From assembly GCA_017509065.1 (NCBI GenBank), contig JAFWQM010000128.1, positions 1-22,582 on the forward strand: a DNA stretch of 22,582 nucleotides, in the 5' to 3' direction. Numbering within the stretch: position 1 is the stretch's first letter; each line of letters opens with the position of its first letter. Shown here piece by piece: positions 1-6,839 of this stretch. This stretch comes from Clostridia bacterium (lineage in GTDB: Bacteria > Bacillota_A > Clostridia > Christensenellales > Aristaeellaceae). Made by a program: the position numbers and the translations under genes. The notes under the pieces were generated by a model. It did no database searches and had not been told where the DNA came from. It worked only from the letters and a program-made list of their open reading frames with translations.

Positions 1-52
1 GCACCTTCTTTTCCTGCCGCGGATCAGTTAATCCCTCTAAGCATTCCATCAT
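1..52 (-). CDS. ISAs1-family transposase, N-terminal fragment (runs off the window)
   Basis: The minus strand opens with two ATG codons (52 and 49) and stays open to the window edge for 17 codons. The peptide contains LTDPRQEKKV, which resembles the N-terminus of ISAs1/H-repeat transposases (the DDE_Tnp_1-associated domain, where an 'L.DPR....' motif precedes a hydrophobic helix). The start is supported by an AGGGGGTGA ribosome binding site five bases upstream. Only 17 residues are visible, so the family call rests on one motif, and the catalytic DDE domain, if intact, lies outside the window. The gene is divergent from the sugar transporter operon. Confidence 0.6.
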   Translation of the reverse strand, partial: MMECLEGLTDPRQEKKV

Positions 53-58
53 TTCTCT

Positions 59-91
59 CACCCCCTCTGTCTTCTTCGACAGCAAGGGGTG
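59..91 (-). promoter_or_regulatory. Hairpin covering the transposase ribosome binding site
   Basis: CACCCC (59-64) pairs with GGGGTG (86-91), and CTGTC (67-71) pairs with GACAG (78-82), with a six-base loop. On the minus-strand transcript the 3' arm contains the GGGGTG part of the transposase ribosome binding site, so folding would hide it. Several insertion sequences use such hairpins to block translation from transcripts entering from outside. The pairing is read directly; the function is inferred. Confidence 0.5.
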
Positions 92-155
92 AAAATCCTT
101 TTGGTAATACTTTTGTAATAAATTTAATACTTTCTTAACTCGTGCGTTCGCCGTG

Positions 156-171
156 GGTTAAAAAATTAACC
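156..171. promoter_or_regulatory. Operator copy 1, GGTTA-N6-TAACC
   Basis: A perfect inverted repeat GGTTA with six bases (AAAAAT) before TAACC. The same half-sites with the same six-base gap recur at 248-263, 92 bases away centre to centre (close to nine helical turns). This copy lies upstream of the promoter at 205-233. The arrangement suits a dimeric repressor that loops DNA, LacI family most likely, but no regulator gene is in view. Confidence 0.5.
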
Positions 172-204
172 ATGAAATTCCAAGGAAAAATCGCAAAAAT
201 ATCC

Positions 205-233
205 TTGACAATCTACCGCGGCGGTGGTATCTT
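205..233 (+). promoter_or_regulatory. Sigma-A-type promoter of the sugar transporter operon
   Basis: TTGACA (205-210, perfect -35) is followed after 17 bases by TATCTT (228-233, four of six consensus positions). Transcription would start near 240, leaving a leader of about 65 bases before the ATG at 305. The spacer itself contains an odd palindrome ACCGC-G-GCGGT (215-225). Operator copy 2 starts a few bases after the predicted start of transcription. Confidence 0.65.
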
Positions 234-245
234 ATTGTCAACGGA

Positions 246-265
246 GTGGTTAATCGTATAACCAC
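246..265. promoter_or_regulatory. Operator copy 2, GTGGTTA-N6-TAACCAC
   Basis: GTGGTTA (246-252) and TAACCAC (259-265) form a perfect seven-base inverted repeat around ATCGTA, with CG at the dyad centre, as is common in LacI-family operators. It lies at about +5 to +25 of the predicted transcript, where a bound repressor would block RNA polymerase. Its core equals operator copy 1 at 156-171. The regulator's identity and ligand are unknown. Confidence 0.6.
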
Positions 266-304
266 AAATCAAAACGGATCACCATCATAAAAGGAGGAAG
301 AACC

Positions 305-1624
305 ATGAAAAAACTGTTGGCAATCGTCCTGTGCCTGGCGCTGATGCTGCCCGTCCTGGCCTTGGCGGAAGGCGACGGCCGGGTGCACATCACCTATTCC
401 TTCTGGGGCAACCAGACGGAGGCGGAAGCCGTGCAGAAATCCCTGGACGAATACAACCAAAGCCAGGACAAGGTGTTCGTGGAGCCCATGCAGATCCCCA
501 ACGAGGAATACACCCAGACCCTGGTCAACTATGCCATCGCCAACAAGCTGCCGGACTGCGGCATGGTGAATGAAAACGCCGTGCTGTACTTCTCCCGCAA
601 CGGCGTCATGGCGGACGTGTCCGATATGTTCGCCGGGGAAGAATTGCAGCCCATGGACTGCATTACTTTCAAGGATGCCGGTGTTCCCGTCGGCTATTCC
701 AGCAGCAACGAGATCCTGATCCTGTACTACAACAAGGATATGTTCGATGCGGCGAACGAGCCATATCCCTCCGCCGATACCCCCTATACCTGGGATGAAT
801 TTGTGGCAGTAGCCAAGCGGCTGACCTTCGATGAGAATGGCAAGCACCCCGGCGAGGAAGGCTTTGATCCCGAAAAGATCGTGCAGTACGGCGCGTTTGT
901 GAACAACTGGACCTGGCAGATGGAAGTATGGGCTCTGTCCAACGGCGGCGCCTGGTTCTCCGAGGACGGCAACGAAGTGCTGATCAACAGCCCCGAAGCC
1001 ATCGAATCCATCCAGAAGGTGGCCGATCTGGCGCTGGTGGAGCATGTGGCGCCCCTCAATGTGATCCCCGAGGATAACGGCGTGGGCGTGGGCATCGGAA
1101 GCAAGACTGTGGCTATGACCACCGACGGCACCTGGCGCCTGGGCACCGATTTCCCGAACCTGGGCATCAACTACGGCATCGCGCCCCTGCCCATGATGAA
1201 GGAAGAGGTCACCATCTGCACCTCCGGCCTGACCGGCGTTTTCAAGGGCCAGCATCAGCAGGAAGCCTACGATTTCGTCAAGTGGTACACCCGTGAGGAA
1301 AGCAACTGGGACGCCCTGGTGCTCACCGGCATCTGGCTGCCCAAGAGCGAATACTTCTACAAGACCGAAGAAGGCATAAACGCCTGGCTGGGCAATGAGC
1401 AGTATCCCTACAATAAGGATATGGAAACCGGCCGGAAGGTACTGGTGGACTACACCATGAACTACGCCAAGCCCACCTGCTGGTACTATACCCCCAATAC
1501 CCAGATCACCACCAACGATATCCTGTTCACCGCGCTGCAGAGCGTGTGGAGCGGCGAGCGCACGGCGGAGGACGTGATCAACGAGATCTATCCCGAGCTG
1601 GTGGAAGCCATTCAGGTGGAATAA
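305..1624 (+). CDS. Sugar ABC transporter solute-binding protein (family 1)
   Basis: A 439-residue extracellular sugar-binding protein of the CUT1 ABC class, which captures an oligosaccharide outside the membrane and hands it to the two permeases downstream. Residues 1-21 form a signal peptide (KK, then a long Leu/Ala core ending LALA-E). The mature part starts with the typical 'ITYSFWG' strand and has the usual length. No cysteine follows the hydrophobic core, so this is not a standard lipoprotein and probably uses signal peptidase I. Start choice: AAGGAGG lies seven bases before the ATG. The gene is first in its operon behind the promoter at 205-233. The neighbouring GH127 suggests an arabinose-containing ligand; the true ligand is not readable from sequence. 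Confidence 0.92.
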   Translation: MKKLLAIVLCLALMLPVLALAEGDGRVHITYSFWGNQTEAEAVQKSLDEYNQSQDKVFVEPMQIPNEEYTQTLVNYAIANKLPDCGMVNENAVLYFSRNGVMADVSDMFAGEELQPMDCITFKDAGVPVGYSSSNEILILYYNKDMFDAANEPYPSADTPYTWDEFVAVAKRLTFDENGKHPGEEGFDPEKIVQYGAFVNNWTWQMEVWALSNGGAWFSEDGNEVLINSPEAIESIQKVADLALVEHVAPLNVIPEDNGVGVGIGSKTVAMTTDGTWRLGTDFPNLGINYGIAPLPMMKEEVTICTSGLTGVFKGQHQQEAYDFVKWYTREESNWDALVLTGIWLPKSEYFYKTEEGINAWLGNEQYPYNKDMETGRKVLVDYTMNYAKPTCWYYTPNTQITTNDILFTALQSVWSGERTAEDVINEIYPELVEAIQVE

Positions 1625-1639
1625 CAGTGCCTTATCAGG

Positions 1640-1669
1640 GTCGGGGGAACGCGCCTGCGTTCCCCCGAC
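1640..1669 (+). other. Intercistronic stem-loop between binding protein and permease
   Basis: A perfect 13-base-pair stem (1640-1652 with 1657-1669) closed by the loop GCCT, very G+C rich, starting 15 bases after the binding-protein stop. No T-run follows, so it is not a standard terminator. In sugar ABC operons such stem-loops often protect the upstream message, so that binding protein is made in excess over permeases. That role is inferred here. Confidence 0.7.
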
Positions 1670-1714
1670 TTATCAAATGCCTGCAAATACCTATGGAATG
1701 GAGGGACGCAAGGA

Positions 1715-2632
1715 ATGACGGCCCTTTCAAAAAAGGCGAAAGTAAAATACAGCCGCGCGGAAACCAGGGCGGCGTGGCTGCTGCTGCTGCCCTCGGTGAT
1801 CGGCCTGACCTGCATCACCTATCTGCCCATGCTGGCATCCTTCACCCTGAGCCTGTTCAACTGGAACGGGCTGGGCGATATGACTTATGTGGGAGCGGAT
1901 AACTATATCCGTCTGTTTACCCGGGATACGAAATTCTACGGTTCCCTGCTCACCACGCTGGAATACGCGGGGATCGCGGTGATCGGCAGCGTGGTGTATT
2001 CCATGATCATCGCCATGCTGCTCAACCGGAAGGTGCCCGCCCGGGGCTTTTTCCGGGCCATCTTCTATCTGCCTTACGTTCTTCCCGCCCTGGCGGTTTA
2101 CCTGGGCTGGAAATGGCTGTACGACTATAACCACGGGTTTTTCAATTACGTCATCAAATCGATGGGCGGCACATCCGTCAAATTCCTGGATTCCAGCGGC
2201 ATGGTCACGCCGTCGCTGGCGCTGATCGCCGTATGGCTCAGCGGCAACCTGATCGTGATTTTCCTGGCGGGCCTTCAAAACGTGCCCCGCACCTATCACG
2301 AGGCGGCGGAAATCGACGGGGCCAACGCCTGGCAGCGGTTCTGGAAAATCACCATTCCCTGCATGACGCCCATCATTTTCTATAATCTGCTGATGAGCCT
2401 GGTCAGCAGCCTGCAGGTGATCACCCCGGCCCTGTCCCTCACCAAGGGCGGCCCCGGCACCGGCAGCTATTTCATGTGCTATATGCTTTACAACCAGGCC
2501 TTCAAATCTCACAAATATGGCTACGGCAGCGCTATCGCTGTGATCCTGTTCCTCCTCATCGCCATCTTTACCGGCCTTCTGTTCGCCACCAGCGGCAGCT
2601 GGATCTTCTACGAAGGAGATGATAAGGAATGA
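1715..2632 (+). CDS. Sugar ABC transporter permease (MalF/UgpA type)
   Basis: A 305-residue integral membrane protein, one of the two channel subunits of the importer. A short basic N-terminus precedes about six hydrophobic segments, the first near residues 18-45. The ABC-permease EAA loop, which contacts the ATPase, is present at residues 196-198 (EAAEIDGANAWQRFW). The length fits the MalF class without its extra periplasmic loop. Start choice: GGAGGG about nine bases before the ATG. The 3' end overlaps the next permease by four bases (ATGA), so the two are translationally coupled. No ATP-binding subunit gene occurs in the window; CUT1 importers of Firmicutes commonly borrow an MsmX-like shared ATPase. 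Confidence 0.92.
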   Translation: MTALSKKAKVKYSRAETRAAWLLLLPSVIGLTCITYLPMLASFTLSLFNWNGLGDMTYVGADNYIRLFTRDTKFYGSLLTTLEYAGIAVIGSVVYSMIIAMLLNRKVPARGFFRAIFYLPYVLPALAVYLGWKWLYDYNHGFFNYVIKSMGGTSVKFLDSSGMVTPSLALIAVWLSGNLIVIFLAGLQNVPRTYHEAAEIDGANAWQRFWKITIPCMTPIIFYNLLMSLVSSLQVITPALSLTKGGPGTGSYFMCYMLYNQAFKSHKYGYGSAIAVILFLLIAIFTGLLFATSGSWIFYEGDDKE

Positions 2633-3504
2633 GCACGGCAGCGCCGAAAAAAGAGCATCGCATGCCATCCAAACAGCGGCGGGAAAAGGCGGCGAATATC
2701 CTGTGCCTGATCCTACTGATCCTGCTGGGGCTGATCGTCCTGTTTCCCATCTATTGGATTTTCCGTTCGTCTCTCATGTCCAACGGCGAACTGTATGCCT
2801 ATCCGCCGGCTTTCCTGCCCCCGGAGTGGCGGTTCAGCAACTATTCCGATACGTTGAAATCCTTTGAATATCTGCAATTCCTGGGCAACACCATGACGAT
2901 CCTGGTGCCCGCGGTCATTGGCGCGGTGATCACCGCCACCATGGGCGGCTATGCCTTCGCGCGGCTTCGCTTCCGGGGAAAAAAGTTCCTATTCACCCTG
3001 TGCGTGGGCTCCATGCTGCTGCCCAGCATGGTAACGCTGATTCCCCTGTTCATCGCCTGGAGCAAGCTGGGCCTGGTCAATACCTACTGGCCCCTGATCC
3101 TGCCGCACTTCTGCGGCGGCGGTGCGTTCAATATCTTCCTGATCCGGCAGTTTGTAAAAACCGTGCCCCGGGAATTGGACGAAGCGGCCACCATTGATGG
3201 CTGCGGCTTTTTCCGTATCCTGATCTTTATCATCGTGCCCACCATCAAATCCGCGATGATCGTGGTGGGGCTGCTGAAATTCATCGAATTGTGGAACGAC
3301 CTTTTGCAGCAGGTCACCTACATCACCCGACGGGACCGCTACACCCTGGCCCTGGGGCTGAACATCTTCCGCGGTTCCTTCAATGACGACTGGAGCAGCA
3401 TCATGTGCGCCACCTGCCTGTCCTTCATTCCAGGCATTGTGTTTTATCTGATCGGGCAAAGGTATTTCGTGGAAGGCATCGTAATGACCGGCATGAAAAA
3501 CTGA
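2629..3504 (+). CDS. Sugar ABC transporter permease (MalG/UgpE type)
   Basis: A 291-residue second channel subunit. A polar, basic N-terminus of about 20 residues leads into a strong first membrane helix (LILLILLGLIVLFPIYWIF), followed by about five more. The EAA loop sits at residues 185-187 (LDEAATIDGCGFFRI), and the C-terminus ends in the 'YFVEGIVMTGMKN' form typical of MalG-like permeases, where 'GxxxGAVKG' is the usual variant. The ATG overlaps the stop of the preceding permease, ensuring equal production of the pair. It is followed 16 bases later by the GH127 gene with its own AAGGAGG site. Confidence 0.92.
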   Translation: MSTAAPKKEHRMPSKQRREKAANILCLILLILLGLIVLFPIYWIFRSSLMSNGELYAYPPAFLPPEWRFSNYSDTLKSFEYLQFLGNTMTILVPAVIGAVITATMGGYAFARLRFRGKKFLFTLCVGSMLLPSMVTLIPLFIAWSKLGLVNTYWPLILPHFCGGGAFNIFLIRQFVKTVPRELDEAATIDGCGFFRILIFIIVPTIKSAMIVVGLLKFIELWNDLLQQVTYITRRDRYTLALGLNIFRGSFNDDWSSIMCATCLSFIPGIVFYLIGQRYFVEGIVMTGMKN

Positions 3505-3520
3505 CGAAGGAGGAAACGCC

Positions 3521-5416
3521 ATGGGCATCCGGCATATCCCGCTCAAAAACGTGCGTATCACGGACGGTTTCTGGTCTCCCCGCCAGCGGCTCATGACGGA
3601 CGTGACCATCCCCTACATGGAAAAGATCCTCCGGGACGAGGTGCCCGGCGTGGAAAAATCCCACGCCATCAGCAATTTCCGTATGGCTGCCGGAGAAGAA
3701 ACCGGAGATTTTTACGGCATGGTGTTCCAGGACAGCGATGTGGCCAAATGGCTGGAAGCCGCGGCTTATTCCCTGGCCCTGAAATGGGACGACGCTTTAT
3801 CCCGCAGGGTGGACGAAACGGTGGCGCTGATTGGCCGCTGCCAGCAACCGGACGGCTATCTGAACACCTATTTCACGGTGAAAGAGCCCGAAAACAAATG
3901 GAAAAACCTGCTGGAATGCCATGAATTGTACTGCGCGGGCCACCTGCTGGAGGCGGGCGTGGCCCTGCACGAAGCGGCCAGAAAGGATGAACTGCTGCAC
4001 ATTTGTGTGCGCCTGGCGGATCATATCTGCGGCCGCTTTGAAAAAGAAGACGGCATCCCGGGGCATCAGGAAATCGAGATCGGTTTGCTGCGGCTGTACC
4101 ATGCCACAGGGAATATCCGCTACCGGGACATGGCCCTGCGGTTCCTGAACCTGCGGGGGCAGGACCCGGACTGGTTCAAAAAGCATACGCCTGCCCATCC
4201 CGGCGTCCATTACGGCGGCTACGACATTCTGGCAGACGATACGATCTACAATCAAACCGACGTACCCGTGCGCAAGCAGACTGTGGCCCGGGGTCACGCC
4301 GTGCGGCAGCTGTATATGCTCACCGCCATGGCGGATGCCGCCGCGGAAACCGAAGATACGGAATTGCAGGCCGCATGCGAGCGATTGTTTGAAAACATTA
4401 CGCAAAAGCAGATGTATGTTACCGGCGCAGTCGGTGCATCTGCTTTTCATGAATCTTTTACAGTGGATTATGATTTGCCCCCGGATCGGTGCTACGGCGA
4501 AACCTGTGCCGCGGTGGCCATGACCTTTTTCGCCCATGAAATGCTGAAACTCAGGGCAGACGGACGGTATGCCGACCTGATGGAACTGGAGCTGTACAAC
4601 GGCGCGCTGGCGGGCATGCAGCAGGACGGCAAACGGTTTTTCTATGTGAATCCTCTGGCAGTGAAGATCGGCGTATCCGGCGTCGCGCCGGGCTATGAGC
4701 ATGTGCTGCCGCAGCGCCCGCCCTGGCACGCCTGCGCCTGCTGCCCGCCCAATCTGGCACGGCTCATCGCCTCCCTGGGAAAATATCTGTGGAGCGAGGA
4801 TGAGAGCACGCTATATAGCCATCTTTTGATCGGCAGCGAGGCTATAACCCGCCATGGAAGAATCCGGCTGGAAAGCGCATACCCCTGGGAAGGGAAAGCC
4901 TGCTATACAATGCTGGATGGAGGCAAATTCTCGCTGGCGATCCGTATTCCTCATTATGTTCAGTCGTACAATATTATCGTCAACGGACAGGCCGTGCAAG
5001 GCGAAATGAAAAACGGGTATTGTTACGTTTCCCGAAATTGGCAGCTGGGAGATATTGCGAAGCTCTCCTTTGATCTGCCCGTTCGCCGCATCCATGCAGA
5101 TCCCCGGGTGCGGGACTGCGTTGGAAAAGCAGCATTGGCACGCGGGCCGCTGATCTATTGTTTTGAAGAGACGGATCAGAAGGTGCCTGTTTTCTATCTA
5201 AGTTTACTTGGCAATGCGGACACGCAGGAGTTCAAGCCCATTCCGGGGCTCCCTGATGATTTGATCGGGCTGAGAATCTTTAGAAAAGACAAGACGAAGC
5301 AATTAAACGGGCAAGAGAATCAGGCTGCTGTTTCGTATGCAATAAACGCTATTCCTTATTTCGCCTGGTCGAATCGTGAAAAAGGGGATATGGCGGTGTG
5401 GATTGAAGGATTATAA
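3521..5416 (+). CDS. GH127 beta-L-arabinofuranosidase (DUF1680 family)
   Basis: A 631-residue cytoplasmic enzyme without a signal peptide, releasing beta-L-arabinofuranose from short chains. The characterised relative is HypBA1 of Bifidobacterium longum, where a zinc-bound cysteine is the nucleophile. The key residues are all present with the same spacing: Glu311 (proton donor, HypBA1 Glu322), Glu327 and Cys329 (YGETC; zinc ligands Glu338 and Cys340), and Cys405, Cys407 and Cys408 (CACC; nucleophile and zinc site). Start choice: AAGGAGG seven bases before the ATG. It closes the transporter operon, which suggests that arabinose-containing oligosaccharides are imported. Odd: the last third (from about 4800) is much more AT-rich than the first two thirds, although the protein reads normally to 'MAVWIEGL' and a TAA. 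Confidence 0.93.
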   Translation: MGIRHIPLKNVRITDGFWSPRQRLMTDVTIPYMEKILRDEVPGVEKSHAISNFRMAAGEETGDFYGMVFQDSDVAKWLEAAAYSLALKWDDALSRRVDETVALIGRCQQPDGYLNTYFTVKEPENKWKNLLECHELYCAGHLLEAGVALHEAARKDELLHICVRLADHICGRFEKEDGIPGHQEIEIGLLRLYHATGNIRYRDMALRFLNLRGQDPDWFKKHTPAHPGVHYGGYDILADDTIYNQTDVPVRKQTVARGHAVRQLYMLTAMADAAAETEDTELQAACERLFENITQKQMYVTGAVGASAFHESFTVDYDLPPDRCYGETCAAVAMTFFAHEMLKLRADGRYADLMELELYNGALAGMQQDGKRFFYVNPLAVKIGVSGVAPGYEHVLPQRPPWHACACCPPNLARLIASLGKYLWSEDESTLYSHLLIGSEAITRHGRIRLESAYPWEGKACYTMLDGGKFSLAIRIPHYVQSYNIIVNGQAVQGEMKNGYCYVSRNWQLGDIAKLSFDLPVRRIHADPRVRDCVGKAALARGPLIYCFEETDQKVPVFYLSLLGNADTQEFKPIPGLPDDLIGLRIFRKDKTKQLNGQENQAAVSYAINAIPYFAWSNREKGDMAVWIEGL

Positions 5417-5943
5417 AACTGGCTGTTTTTTTGCTTCTGTTTTGTTTGGATTAATTCTTTATTTATCCTTCGCTTTGCTTCATCAACGCAGTATTTCACG
5501 TTCAGCATCAGATCCAGCTTTTCACGAAGGGGCTTATACTGGGCAGACCGTTCTTCTTCCTCGTGCCGGAGAGCGGTCTGCTCTTTTTTCCACCTGAGAA
5601 TGTCGATCTTTTTCACACCATGCTTCTCTGTCAGGATGCGCTGGGAGGTATAATACAGGTCGATTTCCTGCTGATGGGCAGCCTGGAACTTTTCCCGGCT
5701 GCCTTTCCAATGAATGGCGTTCATTTTGTCGATGATAGGCTGGATACGGTGGATGTGTTCAGCAAAGGTGATCATGTTGTCCAGTTGCTTGATCCGGGCA
5801 GTGTTAGCCTTGGATAGGGCCACAAGATCGTCCACGACAGCGGATAATTCGTGGGTCTGCTGTTCCAGTTCCTCCACGGTAAAAATCTGATTCTCCTTCA
5901 GGAAATGGAAAGCATCCACAAACTTTTTCAGATTTCCTATCTT
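5356..5943 (-). pseudogene. Relaxase (conjugative element) C-terminal remnant
   Basis: The open frame reads KIGNLKKFVDAFHFLKEN, then a mostly helical, charged segment including QPIIDKMNAIHWKGSREKF and YKPLREKLDLMLNVKYCVDEA. This resembles, from memory, the C-terminal coiled-coil tail of MobA-type relaxases in Clostridia conjugative elements. The N-terminal nuclease domain (HUH histidines, catalytic tyrosine) is absent: a stop lies upstream at 5956-5958, and there is only an incidental GTG with no ribosome binding site. The far end is also unnatural, since the last 20 or so residues are read antisense through the end of the GH127 gene. It is therefore truncated at both ends, most likely debris of a lost integrative element. 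No other conjugation gene is intact here. Confidence 0.65.
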
Positions 5944-6695
5944 TTGTGATGGCCATCAGGGCTGCGTAAAGAAGGATGGCTCCGGCAAAGATGAGCATGA
6001 AAATGGGAAAGCCGTTTTCCATGATGATGCTCATGATGATCGCATCGTGCTTCCGGATCATATTCCAGCGTACCTTCCGCGAGATTCCTGGCAGCCTCGT
6101 CTGCCGATCCCTGGACACCGGCATAGAGCCTGATTCCTGCGTCTGCAAGAGCCATCTGCGCTCCCATACCGATCCCGCCACAGATCAGGGCGTCGACTTT
6201 CACGGCCTGAAGGAAACCAGCCAGAGCTCCATGACCATTACCATTTGAGCCGACAACCTGCTCTCTCACGATTTTGCCATCTTCCACATCATACAGCTTA
6301 AACTGTTCGGAATGACCGAAGTGCTGGAAGATTTCTCCGCTTTCATATGTGACTGCTATTCTCATGGCAATGCTTCCTTTCTCAATAATGTCCTCATGGA
6401 TTTCTACCGGTTCGTATTCGCAGCAGCCGCCAGTGATCAGCAGCCGTTTCCCATTTACCAGCACGTCCGCCACTTTTTGCCTGGCGTTTTCGTAAATCGC
6501 CGTAACAGTTGTTCTGGCAATGTTCATTCTGGCCGCGCAGGTTTCCTGTGTCAGGCCCTCACAGTCCAGAAGCCGTAAAGCTTCATATTCATCGACAGTC
6601 ATGAAAACCGTCCCGGTTCCCTGGGCGTCATCCGGTGAAAAACTGCGAAAGGCTGGCATTTTCTTTATTCGTCTGCATCTGACAGGTCTTGGCAT
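5937..6695 (-). CDS. DUF134 DNA-binding domain fused to a NifX/NifB-like domain, rearranged tail
   Basis: A 252-residue protein. Residues 1-92 match the DUF134 family (start MPRPVRCRRI, helix-turn-helix at about 49-76, GGCC at 89-92). Residues 111-215 are a dinitrogenase iron-molybdenum cofactor-binding fold (MRIAVTYESG start, FGHSE at 126-130, Gly-rich CGGIGMG), used by NifX, NafY and many non-nitrogen-fixers of uncertain function. A cysteine and histidines (CDHHEHHHG, 218-226) suggest a metal-binding end. The remaining 26 residues are His-containing but coincide with a membrane-helix reading in another frame and stop beside the relaxase remnant, so the native C-terminus is probably replaced. 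Start: AAGGAGAGG before the ATG at 6695. It has its own promoter with two operator-like repeats, so it likely regulates itself. Confidence 0.85.
   Translation of the reverse strand: MPRPVRCRRIKKMPAFRSFSPDDAQGTGTVFMTVDEYEALRLLDCEGLTQETCAARMNIARTTVTAIYENARQKVADVLVNGKRLLITGGCCEYEPVEIHEDIIEKGSIAMRIAVTYESGEIFQHFGHSEQFKLYDVEDGKIVREQVVGSNGNGHGALAGFLQAVKVDALICGGIGMGAQMALADAGIRLYAGVQGSADEAARNLAEGTLEYDPEARCDHHEHHHGKRLSHFHAHLCRSHPSLRSPDGHHKR
5939..6034 (-). pseudogene. Possible fragment of a small membrane protein
   Basis: In the frame shifted from the DUF134 gene, an ATG at 6034 or 6022 opens a segment with a convincing hydrophobic helix (GFPIFMLIFAGAILLYAALM) ending AITKD; then the frame leaves any sensible protein and becomes out-of-frame relaxase sequence. 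It looks like the first membrane helix of a small protein of a conjugative element, cut after about 30 residues. The alternative is that this is a shadow of a histidine-rich tail of the DUF134 gene, because CAT/CAC codons read out of frame give Ile/Met-rich peptides. Confidence 0.3.
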
Positions 6696-6708
6696 AACCT
6701 CTCCTTTC

Positions 6709-6755
6709 TGACATATGTCAATTACATGATACAGCTTTTATTGCCATATGTCAAT
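6709..6755. promoter_or_regulatory. Two 14-base operator-like direct repeats at the DUF134 promoter
   Basis: TGACATATGTCAAT (6709-6722) and TGCCATATGTCAAT (6742-6755) differ by one base and are 33 bases apart, about three helical turns, on the same DNA face. The first contains the perfect palindrome TGACATATGTCA. One covers the -35 box and the other the predicted start of transcription, the positions expected for repression. The DUF134 helix-turn-helix protein encoded next to it is the obvious candidate binder. Confidence 0.5.
6726..6754 (-). promoter_or_regulatory. Promoter of the DUF134/NifX-like gene
   Basis: On the minus strand TTGACA (6749-6754) is followed after exactly 17 bases by TATCAT (6726-6731), five of six consensus positions. 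Transcription would start near 6719, about 24 bases before the ATG at 6695, with the ribosome binding site in between. Confidence 0.7.
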
Positions 6756-6839
6756 AACAAAAAGGATAAACTGCTGCGGCATCCAGCATTGACGAATGCT
6801 AAAAGCACGAGTTTATATGAGAATATGCGTCGGTATATC

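Larger units (their letters stand above)
1..155 (-). mobile_element. End of an ISAs1-like insertion sequence (partial)
   Basis: A transposase start reads leftward out of the window at 52. The 100 bases behind it are AT-rich and hold no gene. Moving outward, the sequence ends in a G+C-rich tract at 141-155 (on the minus strand CACGGCGAACGCACG), which I take as the likely terminal inverted repeat. The other end lies outside the window, so neither the matching repeat nor a target duplication can be seen, and the boundary is a guess. If right, the element stops directly against the first operator copy of the sugar operon at 156. Confidence 0.45.

Noticed and set aside
1546..1902. Plus-strand frame bridging the binding protein and permease genes
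   Set aside because: It overlaps two well-supported genes in the wrong frame and runs through the stem-loop.
5376..5817. Short plus-strand frames behind the GH127 gene
   Set aside because: They are the reverse of the relaxase remnant and show no ribosome binding site or domain.
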